Assembly: GCA_001910725.1 (NCBI GenBank)
Contig: MJGA01000030.1
Span: 62,001-126,000, forward strand
From: Phanerodontia chrysosporium
Taxonomy: Eukaryota; Basidiomycota; Agaricomycetes; Polyporales; Phanerochaetaceae
Reading direction: 5' to 3'
Length of the DNA stretch: 64,000 nt
Shown here: positions 46,060 to 58,086 of the stretch, one piece after another
Position numbering within the stretch: position 1 is the stretch's first letter
Layout of the letters: each line of letters opens with the position of its first letter
Notes under the pieces: generated by a model
Seen by the model: the letters and a program-made list of their open reading frames with translations, nothing else
Told to the model about the DNA's origin: nothing
The model's database searches: none
Position numbers and translations under genes: made by a program

Positions 46060-47303
46060 ACTGTCAACTCGGCGGGCTAGGCGGGCTGTGCGCACCGCGG
46101 CGCTATACGTTGGGCGAGTAAAATACAGGATGGTGAAAGGCCAACGCAGGAAGCGGCGGACCTCTTTTGCAGTAATATGCTGCTGACGTTAACCCTGCGG
46201 CCTTGTCAGCCCCTTGGAGCTGCGGGCGAGGCGGGCGATCGAGTGGCCCACGTGCTGTGGCAAACGTGCACATTCATCCGCAGCTTACCAAAATGTGGCG
46301 AAGTCAGTGGTATGCCGAAGACTTTTAGGCCCCGAGAGGCGCAAGCAGCCCTCGACGTCCTGTCATGGCCGTGAAAAGGTCACGCGCCCGATCGTCGGGC
46401 ATTGGCCACACTAGAACAGCTCAGTACAGAGCCAACATAAGACCACGGAACGCAAAGATCAATATCGTTAACTTTGTCGCGAAGTTCAACGGCAGGGTGA
46501 CCACAATCTCACCTACCTCGTGCGCGAGCCTCGACTTCCGGCACCAGAACTCTGTATAATAGGCATGATGTTCTTGTAGGGGGGGGGGGGGGCATGGCCT
46601 CGCGCTTCATTCTGCATATATCGTCGATGTGATCCTGGGATCCTGACCAATATTCGGTCGCTCCAGGATTGCAATGTAGCTAACCGGCCTAGATGTCAGT
46701 ATTTGCACATCATTTCAACACGAAAGGGGATCTTGCCTTTATCTGCCAAGGAACAATTTGTTCATGAGTGATGCGTTCTCTTCGTGTTGAAACTAACGGT
46801 CGCGTACATGCTGCTTCCTCTGCCCTAAGTATGGCCGTTGAAACGAAGATGCGTCCGCCACCCCGAGCCAAGTTCAAACATACGCAAGTATGGCCCAGTC
46901 ACGGTATTTGTCACGTGACCCTCTTGGATTCACCCGAGATTCATATTGCCAGGAGCAGCATAGAGAGAGTTGCAGGGAAATACGTTGAGATGTATGCAAA
47001 TGTTGCGGACAGTGTTATTGTTTACAAACCGAAATGCGCACCGACGGTTTCAGCGTATCCAGGGCCACGAGCACCGTGGCCATGGCCCTTGCGATTACAG
47101 CACAACTCCGGCATACAATGCGTAGAGAAACTAAAATCGAGAGCCTTCGTGAAACTAGTCCCACATCCTGATTGCAGCCCAGACTGGCACGGTGTTGGAA
47201 CGGGAAGAGGGAGAGATCTCTGACATACATCCACCATTGTTTACCTGCATATCGACTACCGAGATGAGCACAAGAATATATCAACAGGGCACACCGACCC
47301 ACA
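46060..47303. other. Intergenic region with a 14-G run
   Basis: About 1.2 kb between the divergent-side promoter of the DHH gene and the 3' end of the FCP1-like gene. An uninterrupted run of 14 G occupies 46579-46592. An open frame at 46768-47223 (+) has no recognisable feature. No RNA gene seen. Confidence 0.5.
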
Positions 47304-49488
47304 CTATCGCTCGATACCGTGGTCAATAGGTATGCCGAGCTCCTCCAACGCCCGCTTGCCACGCTCAACCCAATACTGCAACGTCGCAGGATCCTCGAAC
47401 CACATCGGCTGCGTCTCTACGTTGCTCTTTCCCTCCTCTACCGGCGCATCGCGGGCCTTCTCTCCTTCGACGCGCTGTATCGTCGAGACCGTGTCGTTTC
47501 CCGCCGGCGCGGCGGACCTGCTGCGATGCCTCGCACGCTTGCGGCTCGGACTGTCCTTCATGTCCTCCTCCTCGTCTTCTTCCGCCTCTTCATGCTCTTT
47601 CTCTGGCTCCACATCTGCAGGGCGGCCCGCAGGGCCCCAGAGGCCCCCTGCACGCACCCACGCCGCGACGTTGCGCTGGCGCTTGATCGCGTCGAGGACG
47701 CCGATGACGGCCAGGAGCGTTGGGTCGTACTCGTCCTCCTCGGGTGGCGTACTCTCGGCGCGCTGCTCTTCCGCGGTGGCCTTCGCGAGGCGCTCCTGTC
47801 GTTTCTTGAGCTTCTTCTCGTAGCGCTTGCGCTTGCGAGTTGCGTCCTTGTCGTCGTCCGCGGGCTCGCCCTGCTGCGTCTCTGACGTGCTCGCCGCGGG
47901 TGCGTCGTCCGCCGCAGGCGCATCGACAGCATCCCCAGCGGCGTTCTCGTCCTCGAGTTGCTCGAGGCGCATCTTCTCGCGCATGAATACGCTGAGGTCG
48001 CTTGCGCGGCGCTTCGCATCATATTCCGGTATGCAGACATGGTTGTATGGTTGGCGTACAGCCTTGAGCGGAGAGTCGTCCAGGAGGAGCGTGCTTAGTG
48101 CGGAATGGGTATATGCGGCTGGCGAAGCAGGACGCGACGCGAGGAGGGGTGAGGGTGCTGTGTCCGGTAGCCGTGGCGAAGAAACTCGAGGAGGTGTGGG
48201 TGTTGTCGACCTTTCGGATACGAGGAGTTTCGGCAGTTTAGACCATGGAATATTGAGATCTTTCACGGTCTGCACCTTTTGACCTGTGGTAAATATGGGG
48301 TGAAAAGGTTATGCATATGGTAGCATTCGGAGGTAAATACACTATATGAGAAGAAGATGACTGGGACGCACGGTAATGTGATTCGCTTAGACCGAGAGTA
48401 TCCCGAGCCCAAATCGCTAATAAACGCGGCTTTACAGCACCCTTCTCATTCTCAAGGTCCTTGGTATCCTCAGCAAGCGCCGCGCCCGTCTTCGGGTCGT
48501 CCACGGCGCCATCGCCAGGCTGTGCCTTGCCCGAGACCGTATCCTCATAGACTTCAGGCCCAAAGACGCGCTCGACCATGCCACGAACGCTATGGGGTTG
48601 GGCGGAGCTCCAGACCATCACGTCGAGCCATGCCTGCGTTTCAGGGGCGAACAGATAGTCACGGAAGGAGGGCAAGTACGGCCGCGGATGGGCCGCACGC
48701 AGTCTTGGGCCCCCAGTTGGACCAGTGCCATCCCCGTGCTGCTCGCCGTCTTGCCGCGCCGACTTCTTGGGGCGGTAGGCCGAGCGGAATACGAGTGTGC
48801 CGTTTAGGTCGAGAATGAGCAGCTTGCGTGCGTCCGTAGGAGATCCAAGCTCTTCGGGTTGCAGCTGGCTGAGCTCTAGATACGCAGGCGACGGAGCGCG
48901 AGGTGGTGGTGGCGGAGGCGGGAGTGGAGACCTAGCTCGTTCGCGCGAGCGATCTCGGGGTTCTGATCGCCGGTCATCACGCTGCGAGTGGTGGTAACCT
49001 CTCGTCTGGCCATGTCGCGACATTGACGTTGATGACTCTGGTGCATGGGGTAGCGGCGCATGCACTGGGTGTTCGCGATAGAGTTCGCGTTCCTCGTGCG
49101 CTTCTTGGCCATGCACGGTCCAATGGTCACGATCGTACGCGTCTCCTCCGTAGCCAGAGGATGGTAATGAGTCCTGAGGGTAGTACTCACAGTCAGCGTA
49201 CGATCTCCAACCTGGAACCTCTCGTGCACCATAACCTCCGCCACGAAGGTCGTACGAATGTTCCTGCGAGTATTGGCCATACCGATCGCGTTCGGGAGCG
49301 TAGTATCCGTATGGCTCATACCGACCATTGTCATACTCTCGGTGGTGGGAATGACGGTCGTTGTCTGCGAATTCGTAATCGTTGTAGTGCCGGTACTGGT
49401 CATTCCATGGTCCTGGCCGTCCACTGCGTCTCGAGTGCCCGGCATCCGAGTACTGCCCACGGTAGCCAGAGCGGCTTCTGAATGCCAT
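47304..49488 (-). CDS. FCP1/NIF-domain protein with Arg/Gly/Tyr-rich N-terminus
   Basis: About 740 residues in two exons (intron 48284-48371). Residues 1-200 are rich in Arg, Gly, Tyr, Asp and His (for example RSRSGYRGQYSDAGHSRRSG), then an RS-like patch RDRSRERARSPLPPPPPPP. The HAD-type FCP1 homology core begins at about residue 222 with RKLLILDLNGTLVFRS, followed by RPYLPSFRDYLFA and WLDVMVWSSAQPHSVRGMV; after the intron VKDLNIPWSKLP, STLLLDDSPLKAVRQPYNHV and CIPEYDAKRR complete the fold. The usual DxDxT is DLNGT here. The C-terminal 250 residues are acidic/basic and coiled-coil-like (KRKRYEKKLKKRQERLAKA). Fungal relatives are annotated FCP1-like or NLI-interacting. ATG 49488 was chosen because conserved-looking sequence begins there; the frame is open further upstream. 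Confidence 0.83.
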
Positions 49489-50211
49489 GTAAAGTCGGCT
49501 GTAGAGTGAGTACCTCAGCTTGGTGTCGCGTCTAAGGCAGAGGAGTTGTGCGTGTGTTCGACCGAAACGAAGAAGCGGGTGCGGAAACAGCCTACGAAAA
49601 TTCGGACAGACTGAGTAATGATGCGCCTGATGGCGCATCAATTTACATAAGCGCGCGAAGCTGCCTTGCGGCCTGGCTGGGCTCGCAACTACGCTGTTTG
49701 TTCAGACATTTGGGAAGAGGTCTTCAAACGCAAACCCCATCTCAAGTTGGCCCTGCTACATGGTGCCAAGTTTGAGCGCAACTTCATTTCCTCAGCGATG
49801 AATGCAGAGTCTGGCAGTCAAAGACTAGGTCTTGGTCGTAGAGGTCGGATGGGTATTACGGTCGCAGGTCCGTTGCAGGTTGCAGTGCCAGTCCCATAGA
49901 ACGAGACCATCAACACGCTCTTCACCACGGAAGCGCACGAGTTTGTCGGGCACAGCGGCAGCGAGCAGGCTGGCATTCGCTGAGTGAAGCCTACACTCGC
50001 GTCAGGACTCCGCTTGCCACACGAGCACGGCCGTATGTAAAATATCTTATTAAGTAAGACAGGCGCAGCAGTATTGTACACACGAAAGCGAAAGAACAAC
50101 GAGGCGTATTCTAAAGCAGTGTCGCGGACGACGTGACTAGGTTGAGCAACGGAGAGCAAATCGAGAGCGTGATGCATGTCAAGTGTAGTAAATGTGGTGA
50201 GCTTGGCTAGG
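49489..50211. other. Promoter region of the FCP1-like gene and 3' flank of the Cys-rich protein gene
   Basis: About 720 bp. It holds a perfect inverted repeat (49619-49640) 131-152 bp upstream of the FCP1-like ATG. Nothing else recognisable. Confidence 0.5.
49619..49640. promoter_or_regulatory. Perfect palindrome TGATGCGCC-N4-GGCGCATCA
   Basis: Two 9-bp arms separated by TGAT in the promoter of the FCP1-like gene. The arm sequence is the same 9-mer found in tandem upstream of the F-box gene and as an inverted repeat at 60346-60373. A dimeric factor site or a cruciform are both possible. Confidence 0.45.
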
Positions 50212-51009
50212 TCATTGTGATGTCTTGTGTTCGATACAATTTAGGCAGGAGTTCGAATGGCTATGCTGCAAATGAGTCGAAGGTAACGGTGATGCAAAGC
50301 GTCGGGCGTACTGGATGGGATCTTCTATTACACACGACTGACAGAACACTTCTCCACAGCCCGGGATGGACACTTGTTTCTGGTAGAGGCTCATTGGGTC
50401 GTCGAGGTCGGGCTCTTCGCCACGCTGTAGATCGCCGTGCGTGATGTGTACGGGTGGCACATCCTCCAAAGAAGCCGATGACAGCCTGCGCTTCACTGAA
50501 CCACGCATCGGGGACGATATGTGCGCGGCAGAGTCGTTTTCCGAGTTGCAAATGGTCAAGGGAGATCGTCTGGGTGATAGCGCCGGCGTGCCTGTGGTAG
50601 CTGACAACACGCCGCCTTGACATGTTCTAGAGCATACAATACATGTTGTCGCTTTACACCTACGCACAGTCCACGTTCGTCAGCGTTGTCTCGGAGACAG
50701 AGCGTCTGATACGCACCTTGGGCAGACCATTATGGTCTGTGCACCCCGGACGACGAAAGAAGCCGCCCTGCGCCCACACGACCTGCAAGACGCGCGGAAC
50801 AGCGCGCTCGCGGTACCCTTCGTCGCAGTATCCGAAGAGCCCGTGGGTCTTGCGGTCGGCCCAACGTCCACATGGCACGCGCGGTCCGCGTCAGCATGGA
50901 GGTGAAGCCATTCTGGGATGTGATCCTGGAGGATCGCTTTTGTAATGACCGGAGCGTCGAGCCTGCGCCGTTTGCTTGGTAGTGTCGAGGCGCGAGACGT
51001 AGGCGACAT
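50212..51009 (-). CDS. Small Cys-rich protein with C-terminal zinc-binding pattern, function unknown
   Basis: Three exons. ATG 51009 gives MSPTSRASTLPSKRRRLDAP, a basic possibly nuclear N-terminus. Then come a first CxxC (FRASCRSCGRR), a second after an intron (MVCPRCKATTCIVCSRTC), a Ser/Pro-rich linker with acidic patch (GEEPDLDDPMSLYQ), and a last group SIPGCGEVFCQSCVIEDPI joined over an intron to HHSNSCLNCIEHKTSQ. The CxxC spacing suggests a zinc-ribbon or treble-clef fold formed by the N- and C-terminal parts. Similar proteins occur across basidiomycetes as hypothetical proteins. No catalytic motif is visible. Confidence 0.68.
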
Positions 51010-51424
51010 CAGGGAGCAAGGAGAAGGATGGAGGAGGAGGACAAGGAAGATCGGATGGAGGCCAACAAGCGCGTTCTCCCCACTCAAGTCCTTTCCAGCT
51101 CCGATGCCTTCGTGGCGCGGACGTTGCCGAGAAACCATCTATGTCTATGTTCTTGGAGGGTTGATCAGTGATCAAGAAGACATGATCTTTCAAATTCCTT
51201 GAGTGTGAAGATCAACTCGTAGAGACATTTCTTCTACCAACACGTTCGGATTTTCCTCAAGTTCCTATCGGTGCCATACCATACGGCGGGTTACATGTTT
51301 GACTGTTCGTAAATATGCGATTTCGTGTCCTGAATATTGGGTTATCACAATAATATCATGAGCTGGTTTTGCGAGAATCCAAAATAGAACGAAGAGAGAA
51401 AAAGAGCAATCCTAGCATCGATAG

Positions 51425-51496
51425 TACACCGAACGGGAATCGAACCCGTGCCGCTTGCTTGGAAGGCAAGCATGATAACCACTTCACCATCGGTGT
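51425..51496 (-). tRNA. tRNA-Gly (anticodon TCC)
   Basis: 72 nt, no intron. The acceptor stem ACACCGA pairs with TCGGTGT. The anticodon arm is CTTGC-CTTCCAA-GCAAG, giving anticodon TCC, and the T arm is ACGGG-TTCGATT-CCCGT. Box B (GGTTCGATTCC) is intact. It reads GGA codons. Confidence 0.95.
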
Positions 51497-51773
51497 GATG
51501 ACTGGAACAACTGTCACATTTTTAGTATGGTTATGGTTGCGCACTCACTTACCCTGGTAACAGACAATGTTACTGATCTCGCTTACCGGAGTAAGTAACG
51601 AGGTCTCGACCTTGTTACTCGTTCGTCATAGCGTTCCCATCCTTTCCCCCACCATCTTCCTCCACACTCTCTTTCTTTCTTTTCTATTCTTCCCCAAGGT
51701 CCACTCTTGTCTACTTTCTGTTCCCCTAGTCGAGTGTCCGCAACAAGCATTTTTTCTGAAAGCGATCTTCGCA

Positions 51774-53530
51774 ATGTCTACCCTGCAGCACTTTGGCAAA
51801 GGCGTGGTCCGGGTAGCCAAAAACTACACGAAGGGCTACTCGGATGTGCAGGCTAAGGTCCGCGATGCGACATCCAACGATCCGTGGGGCCCAAGCGGCA
51901 CGCAGATGAACGAGCTGGCGCAGTTGACCTACAATCAGTGCGTCGTCTACACAGCATCCGGCGCACCCGCTGACACGCGTCCCCAGGAATGATTTCGTTG
52001 AGATCATGGAGATGCTTGACAAGCGGCTGAACGACAAGGGCAAGAACTGGCGCCATGTGTTCAAGGTGAGGGTGCCCCTCATTGTGTCGCGTAGTACGCC
52101 TAATATCGTTGCCCTCTAGTCTCTTACAGTGCTGGACTACCTGCTGCACGCCGGCTCGGAGAATGTCGTTATCTACTTCCGCGACAACCTCTATCTTATC
52201 AAGACACTGAAGGAGTTCCAATACGTCGATGAGTACGGCAAGGACCAAGGCGCGAATGTCCGCCAGAAAGCCAAGGATATCACGAATCTGCTCATGGACG
52301 AAGCCCGCCTCCGCCAGGAGCGCCGCAGCCGTGCACATATGCGTGATCGTATGGTTGGCGCTGCTCGTCGAAGTGCAGATCTAGAGGATGATGAAGAGAA
52401 CGAGAATGTCCGCCGCCGTAGCCGGAGCGCGCCCCCACGGAGAGGCAACGGCCATGAAGACGACGACCTCCGGCGTGCCATCGAGGAGAGCAAGCGCAGT
52501 CTCGCGGAGGAGCAGGCACGCAAAGGCACTCTCACTGCAGAAGAGCGTGACTTGTTGCAGGCTATCAAGCTGAGTGAGGAGGAGGAACGGAAGCGGAACG
52601 AGGCAGTCGAGAAGGCCAACGAGCGTGCACTGTTTGACGAGAATAACCAACTGTGAGTCGTCACTCTCTATCGGGTGAGAACCTGACTGATCAGAGGCTG
52701 CTGAAGGATCCCCAACACGACATCAACAACGAACCCCTTCCCTCTCATCGATACCGGACTCCAACCGCAAAACACGTCTGCGTTTATCCAACCACAATTC
52801 ACCGCCCTTCCTACGCAGTACACTTCATTCAACCCGTATGCCCAGCAGGCGCAACAAGAAGCTCTGCAGGTGAGTCTACGTGGTCATTCGTGCGGCTTCA
52901 CCGCTAACGCTCGGGTAGGCGGAATACCAGCGGCAGCAACAAGAGTGGCTACTGCAACAACAACAGCAACAGCAGCTCCTTGCCCAGCAGCAACAGGAAG
53001 AGTGGTTCCGCCAACAGCAACTCCTCCAGTTCCAGCAGCAACAGCAACAACAGCAGCCACTGATCCCCGCTGTCACAGGGTTCGGATCGAACAACCCGTT
53101 CGCCCCTGCAACCTCCCCGTCGCCAATGTCTCCGTCCTCGCCACCGCTCCCAGCCCCGCAGCCATCTGTGCAGTTTAACCTCGGCGGCACCTACTCGAAC
53201 GGGACGGCACCGTCGTTCTCGTCGTCAGTCTCGCCTCAGCCGCAGCAGCAGCAGCACAGCCTGTCTGCCCCGCCGTCCGCAGCGTCGTCATCGCGCGGGC
53301 CAAGCAGGGCGGACCAGGAGCACTCGCAGCTCGCGAGCCTCTTCGCACAGCGGACGGACGACGGCGTGGACTCGTTCGGAAACGTCGGCCCCCTGCGTTT
53401 CGGTGCGCAGGCCGGGAAAGTCGTCGGCCAGCCCACTGGCGCAAGCCACAACCCGTTCTACCAGCAGCAACAGCAACAGCAACAGCAGTACAGTACGCAG
53501 AACAGCGAGCAGCCGTTCTTCTCGATCTGA
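51774..53530 (+). CDS. ENT1: Epsin (ENTH domain, UIMs, NPF motifs)
   Basis: Endocytic adaptor that binds PI(4,5)P2 through its ENTH domain and links ubiquitinated cargo to clathrin and Eps15-type proteins. ENTH blocks: QAKVRDATSNDPWGPSGTQM, NDFVEIMEMLDKRL, KNWRHVFKSLTVLDYLLHAG and DEYGKDQGANVRQKAKDI. Two ubiquitin-interacting motifs follow: DDDLRRAIEESKRSL and ERDLLQAIKLSEEEE. The rest is Gln/Pro-rich with long Gln runs (about 52950-53060 and 53460-53490) and NPF motifs (NPFPLID, SNNPFAP, SHNPFYQ) for EH-domain partners. At least four introns; the one after FDENNQ joins CT to G at an AAG acceptor, restoring LIPNTTSTTNPF. The gene starts 277 bp past the tRNA-Gly. Confidence 0.94.
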
Positions 53531-54388
53531 GCCATCACTATATCTCGGACTCTTTTTTCTTCCTCTTGTTTTACGTCGCTCGTCTCCCCTGTCTAAGTAT
53601 CTACGCTCTATTCTTATCCAGGCCTGTCCACAAGCGGGCGCCAGCCTTGCTCCCCACGCTCCTTTAATCCTTCCCCATGCCTAACCCCGCCTGCCAGATC
53701 TCGCCACCAGTAATGAAATCTGCGTTTCCTACTTTTGTGTACTACCGTCTTTCCTGTGCCTGCCCTTATATCTCGCTTTCTCCTAGGCCCTTTCTTCGCA
53801 ATGACGCCCCGCTGCTACGAGAATATCAGGTCACGCCAACCCGCTTCTTTCCAAACGGTCGGATAGTTATTTACAGATGGTGTAGTGATGCCCAGTCAAA
53901 AGGAATATATACCCCACGCCTTTTACATCTCTCACGTCAGGTCAGGTGCTAACTTCTCTGTCGGACAGCTCACCTTCACCTGGGAGCTGTATTGAAGCTT
54001 GTGACAAAGCGATTACACGAACACTGGTGCTGAGTACCAAGTTATCATATGCGGTGTTATCGCAGCGTCCACACAATTCTTATTTGATGTTGGGGCACTT
54101 GGATACATGTTCGCAACAACATACGAATATGGTTCGCTGCGGGCGTAAAGGCCCGAGAGAAGAGACAGAGTACGGGGGGTTTGACTACGGGATTATATGC
54201 ACGGATGGAGTGATCTAGAGTTCCAGAAAACTGCAATACAGCATGAGACGCAAAGCGGACCAAAGGATTGAGAAAAAGACAACGGAGGGACAGGTCAGAG
54301 TGAATACGGCAGCAAGAAGACGAAACACGGGCCCAGCCCAATAAAGAACCCACAAGTCCAGGGAGGATTATCCACGAGCAGCAAGAAA
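53531..54388. other. Intergenic region between two convergent genes
   Basis: About 860 bp. Pyrimidine-rich 3' flank of the epsin gene to about 53780, then AT-richer sequence. No gene or RNA recognised. Confidence 0.55.
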
Positions 54389-57300
54389 TCATATGCGCGC
54401 ACGGCTCTCGCTCTCCTTGCGCATGCGTTCGACGCGCTTCACGAGCCTCTCGCGCACGCTGCCGCTGCGCGCCTGGTCGAGGATGCTCGCGCGGCTCTTG
54501 CGCGCGTCGACGTCGTCCGTGTCGTCGTCGAACTCGGACGGGCACGGCGACGGCGACGTGCTCGCGCGCGGCGCGGGCTGCCGTCCGAGAAGCATGCTTG
54601 CGCGGCGCGGAAGCGGGACGGCCTCGGCCGGCGCGTCCTCCGCGTCGCTCGCGAACGCGGATGCGGACGTGTAGTACGCTGTCTCCCGGTCGCGCGCGTC
54701 CTCGTCCTCGTCCTCATCGTCGGGATACACCGAGTGGTCGTCACGGTAGCTGTAGCGCGACTCTCGGTTGAGGTAGCTCGCATGCTCGTCGCCCGGCCCG
54801 TTCAGCGTCTCGAGCACGGACTCGATGTCGGGCTGGCTCTCGTACGACGCGACCGACTGCCGTTTGTCCCCGCTCGGCGAGAACCTCTTCGTGTCGCCAA
54901 AGTACCCGCCGTCGTGGCCAGCCTCGGATGGAGATGGCGAGTCGTCAAAGTCGACCCAGGACGAACGGTCATCGTACGCGTTGTCCTGCGCCGTCGACTG
55001 CGGAAGCCGGGACTGCGGGCCGTTGGCTTGTGCACCGGCGAGGGTGAGACGGCTCGAGGTTGCCATTTGACGTCGAGGGCTTGCGGAGTGCCGGAAGACT
55101 GGCTCGTGTTTGCTCGGCCGGAACTCTTATTCACCCGTTCGGCGCGAGCGGTCTGCCAGTGACGGGCTGAATCGGTGACGCCGACCGACTCGGGGGCCGA
55201 TTCAGAACGGGGACTACAGGCTTGGAGGGGAACGGCAGCTCGCGGCCCCTCTGTATCGTACTCGCAGCGGACATGACGCTGGAGTTCGAGTTGACTCGCT
55301 TCAAAGACAGCGGCGCCGTTCCACCATTGGCGGGGACAGCCGCAGGGCTGAATGCCGTCGGAGGCACAGACGGACCCGCACTGCTTGGTGCGGTGCCCGG
55401 CCGCGATAGCGTCCTCATACGCCCAAAGCCGAGCAACCTGGAGTGCGCTGACGGCGGCGATGAGGGCGCAGTCTCGGGCTGTGCCGGCTCTGCATTCGCT
55501 GTCGAGTCGGAGAACCCGTTGGTCGGTCCAGGCGACGCAGGTGCTGTGCCCGGCCGCTTGCTGAGCTTTCTTGTGAGGAAGTGCTGCCTTGTTGGGCTTG
55601 GCGGGGGCACCGGCTTGCGCGGGCTGATGTCATCTTGAGTGAAGCTGCTCCGCGACAGTGGCGAAGGCGGGGCGGTGGCCGTGCGTTTTCCACTTGGCGA
55701 GTCGAGCACAAGAGGAGAAGGCGGTGGGAACCTGGAATGTGGCGAAAGTGTGGAAGGAGACGTGGTGGGCGAGTTCAACGGCGACACGGCACCGGGTGGC
55801 GGAGGGACTTGGGGAAGAGGTCCCACCGGCGGGGGACTGGGCGGAGGAAGATCGTATTTACCAAGGGCATTCGGCCTCGCCATTCCTGAAGCCAGGCTCA
55901 AGGACGGCGATGGCGATCGAGCCCTGGGCACGGAGCGACTGTTGACACTCGTGTTAGCTAACTACTTGAGCATAAAAAATACACGGCAAACTTACCTGGC
56001 GACTCGCTCGCCTTCGAGTTCCCAGAGCGTGGAGTTGCGGGCGTCACGTCTACAGTCAGATCTGCGTCGCGGCCGCTTTCATGCGAGTTGTCATTATTTT
56101 CAGAAGTGAGGTCGTCAGAGGGTGCATGGCCAACGTGACCCTTCAGCACCTCATACGAGCGAACATCCATCCTCTTGCTCCTAGACGCCCCGTCAGGGCC
56201 CACACCCGTCAGCGGCGCAGGTGTCTGCTTCTTGGATAAATTCCGTTTGATCTTTGGCCCAGTATTGGGGAAATTCAGTGTCGGGACATCGGTATGCGTC
56301 TGTCCGGGATCGGAGGCATTCGATGTACGCCCCTCACTGGGTGTATGCGCATGTCCCGACCGGTCGTGCGCGGGATCAACCTCTGCACTGTCGCGCAGGG
56401 AAGCGTAGCTCGCGCTCGCGAGCGAGGCCATCTCGCCATTCGCCCTATCGGGGCTCTGCTTTGAGAGGTACGCCTTCACGTCTTCATCGCGCACGTTCAT
56501 GCCCGCCTGCCGGCCGAACGCGCGCAGGACGTCGATGCTCGGTGTGCGCACACTTTCGGCATCCTTGAATGCATGCGTCAGCCGCGGAGATTCGAGCGCG
56601 GTCGTCGACAGGCTTGGCGATGCCGGAGGTAGTGTAAGCTTGCTGCGGTCGTACGGCCTGTCGTTCTCGGACGACTCGGACGCACGCGTCGTGGATGACA
56701 TCGGTGTGACCGCCCTCGAGCTCTCGGCGTAGCCTCCGGGAATGTCGAGACTGAAGCTGGAGCTTGGAGTCGCAGGGTCGCCGCGCGGCAGAGGCGTATT
56801 ACCTCGCGATGCAAAGCGTTCTGCGATGGGGAGAGGGGTGAGCGAGCGCGCTTGTGGCGACCCTGAACCAGGCGAGGAAAAGGCCATTTTCGGGAGAGCT
56901 GGCACTGGAGGTATGCTGTCTTTCGAGGACCGCGGAGTATCATCTGCATCGTTCCGTCGCAGGCGGAAGAACCTGCGCTTCTTCGACACCGAGGACGAGG
57001 ACAGGTAGCCGCCATCAGATTCCTCTGCCCCGCTTTGCGTGGAGAGCAGCGAACTGGGATCGTTCGAGCCAGCCTTTGACGTTGCTTTCGACTTGACCTT
57101 CGAGGTCGATGTCTTTCGTGAGCGTACGAAAGAGGCCACACCAGACATATAGCCTCCGTCGGTGTCATCCGCGTCTCCCTCCACGTCGGTCCCGAGATTG
57201 GATGCGTCTGCCTTGGTCTTCTTCCCCTTGTCTTTGTCTTTGTTTCTTCTCCGTCGAAGAACATCCGATAGGTAGCCACCATCGCTGTCCCCTCCCTTCT

Positions 57301-58086
57301 CTTTCTTCTTGCTCTTCTTCGCCTTGAGCTTGGAGCTGTCGCCCTCGCTGATGTAACCGTCCCCACCGTCGCTCACATACCCATCCGACGGGCGTGATTT
57401 CCGAAGCTTCTTGCCCTGCTTCTTCTCGGCCTGTGCATCGACGCGAGCTGCGATCTCAGCTGAGTCGATGCTGGCGTCGCGACCGCGAACGGGTGGAGAA
57501 CTGGGTGGGACGAATTGAACAGCGCGTTGGCTCGGTGTGTTTGCACCGCCCTGGCGAAGTTCGTTGCTCTGTTGCGACCAAGAGGACGTGGAAGAGTGCA
57601 GCCATGACTCGTCTGACGTCGCTGTGGACGCATATGTAAGACTTGGGGAGAGGTTCGTCTACGTTCGTGAGATCAATGTAGTGGGCAAAGTGAGTAGCTA
57701 CCCAAAATCAGAGTCGGATACTTGCGTACCTCTTCCGCCTCCTCATCCACTTCTCCGATGGCTCCGAACATCCATTTCTCCACCGCACTGTTGCTCCCGA
57801 CTCCCAGCTCTAAGGCAGTGTCCAGAATCGAGGCGCGTAGCACGCTGTCGCGCGCTTCCAGCGGGGGTCGCGGACCTGGACGCAATCTTGAAGACTGTGG
57901 CGTGGAAGGTAGTCCGGAAGGGGGTAGGACAATGGTCGGTGGGGTATATGTATTCGGAGCTGGGTATATACCGGAATTTGCAGCCATCGTGTTCACGTCG
58001 GAGGCCGCATCGCGCGTGGTCGGACTGGTACTAGTGCCTGCTCCGTGTGCGGCAAACTTGGAACGAGAGCTAGAAGACGAGAACAT
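54389..58086 (-). CDS. Large disordered protein with repeated DGGY motifs, function unknown
   Basis: About 1100 residues. The N-terminus MFSSSSSRSKFAAHGAG leads to a possible short helix block (EKWMFGAIGEVDEEAEEVRK). After an intron the protein is rich in Ser, Pro, Lys and Asp and carries a repeated acidic motif: SDGYVSDGGDGYISEGD, DSDGGYLSDVL, DTDGGYMSGV, ESDGGYLSSS, each followed by a basic run (KKSKKKEKG, RRRRNKDKDK, RKTSTSKVK, KKRRFFRLRR). A Pro-rich block (PPPSPPPVGPLPQVPPPP) and RPGTAP repeats follow. The end is joined by an inferred 55-nt intron (PNG to PRRQMATSS) to a coiled, acidic C-terminus ending at 54389. If that intron is not used, the last 230 codons would be a separate gene starting MATSSRLT. 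No known domain was recognised. Confidence 0.7.

Noticed and set aside
52950..53490. CAG/CAA repeats as a microsatellite or repeat array
   Set aside because: They are in frame and encode the Gln-rich tail of the epsin.
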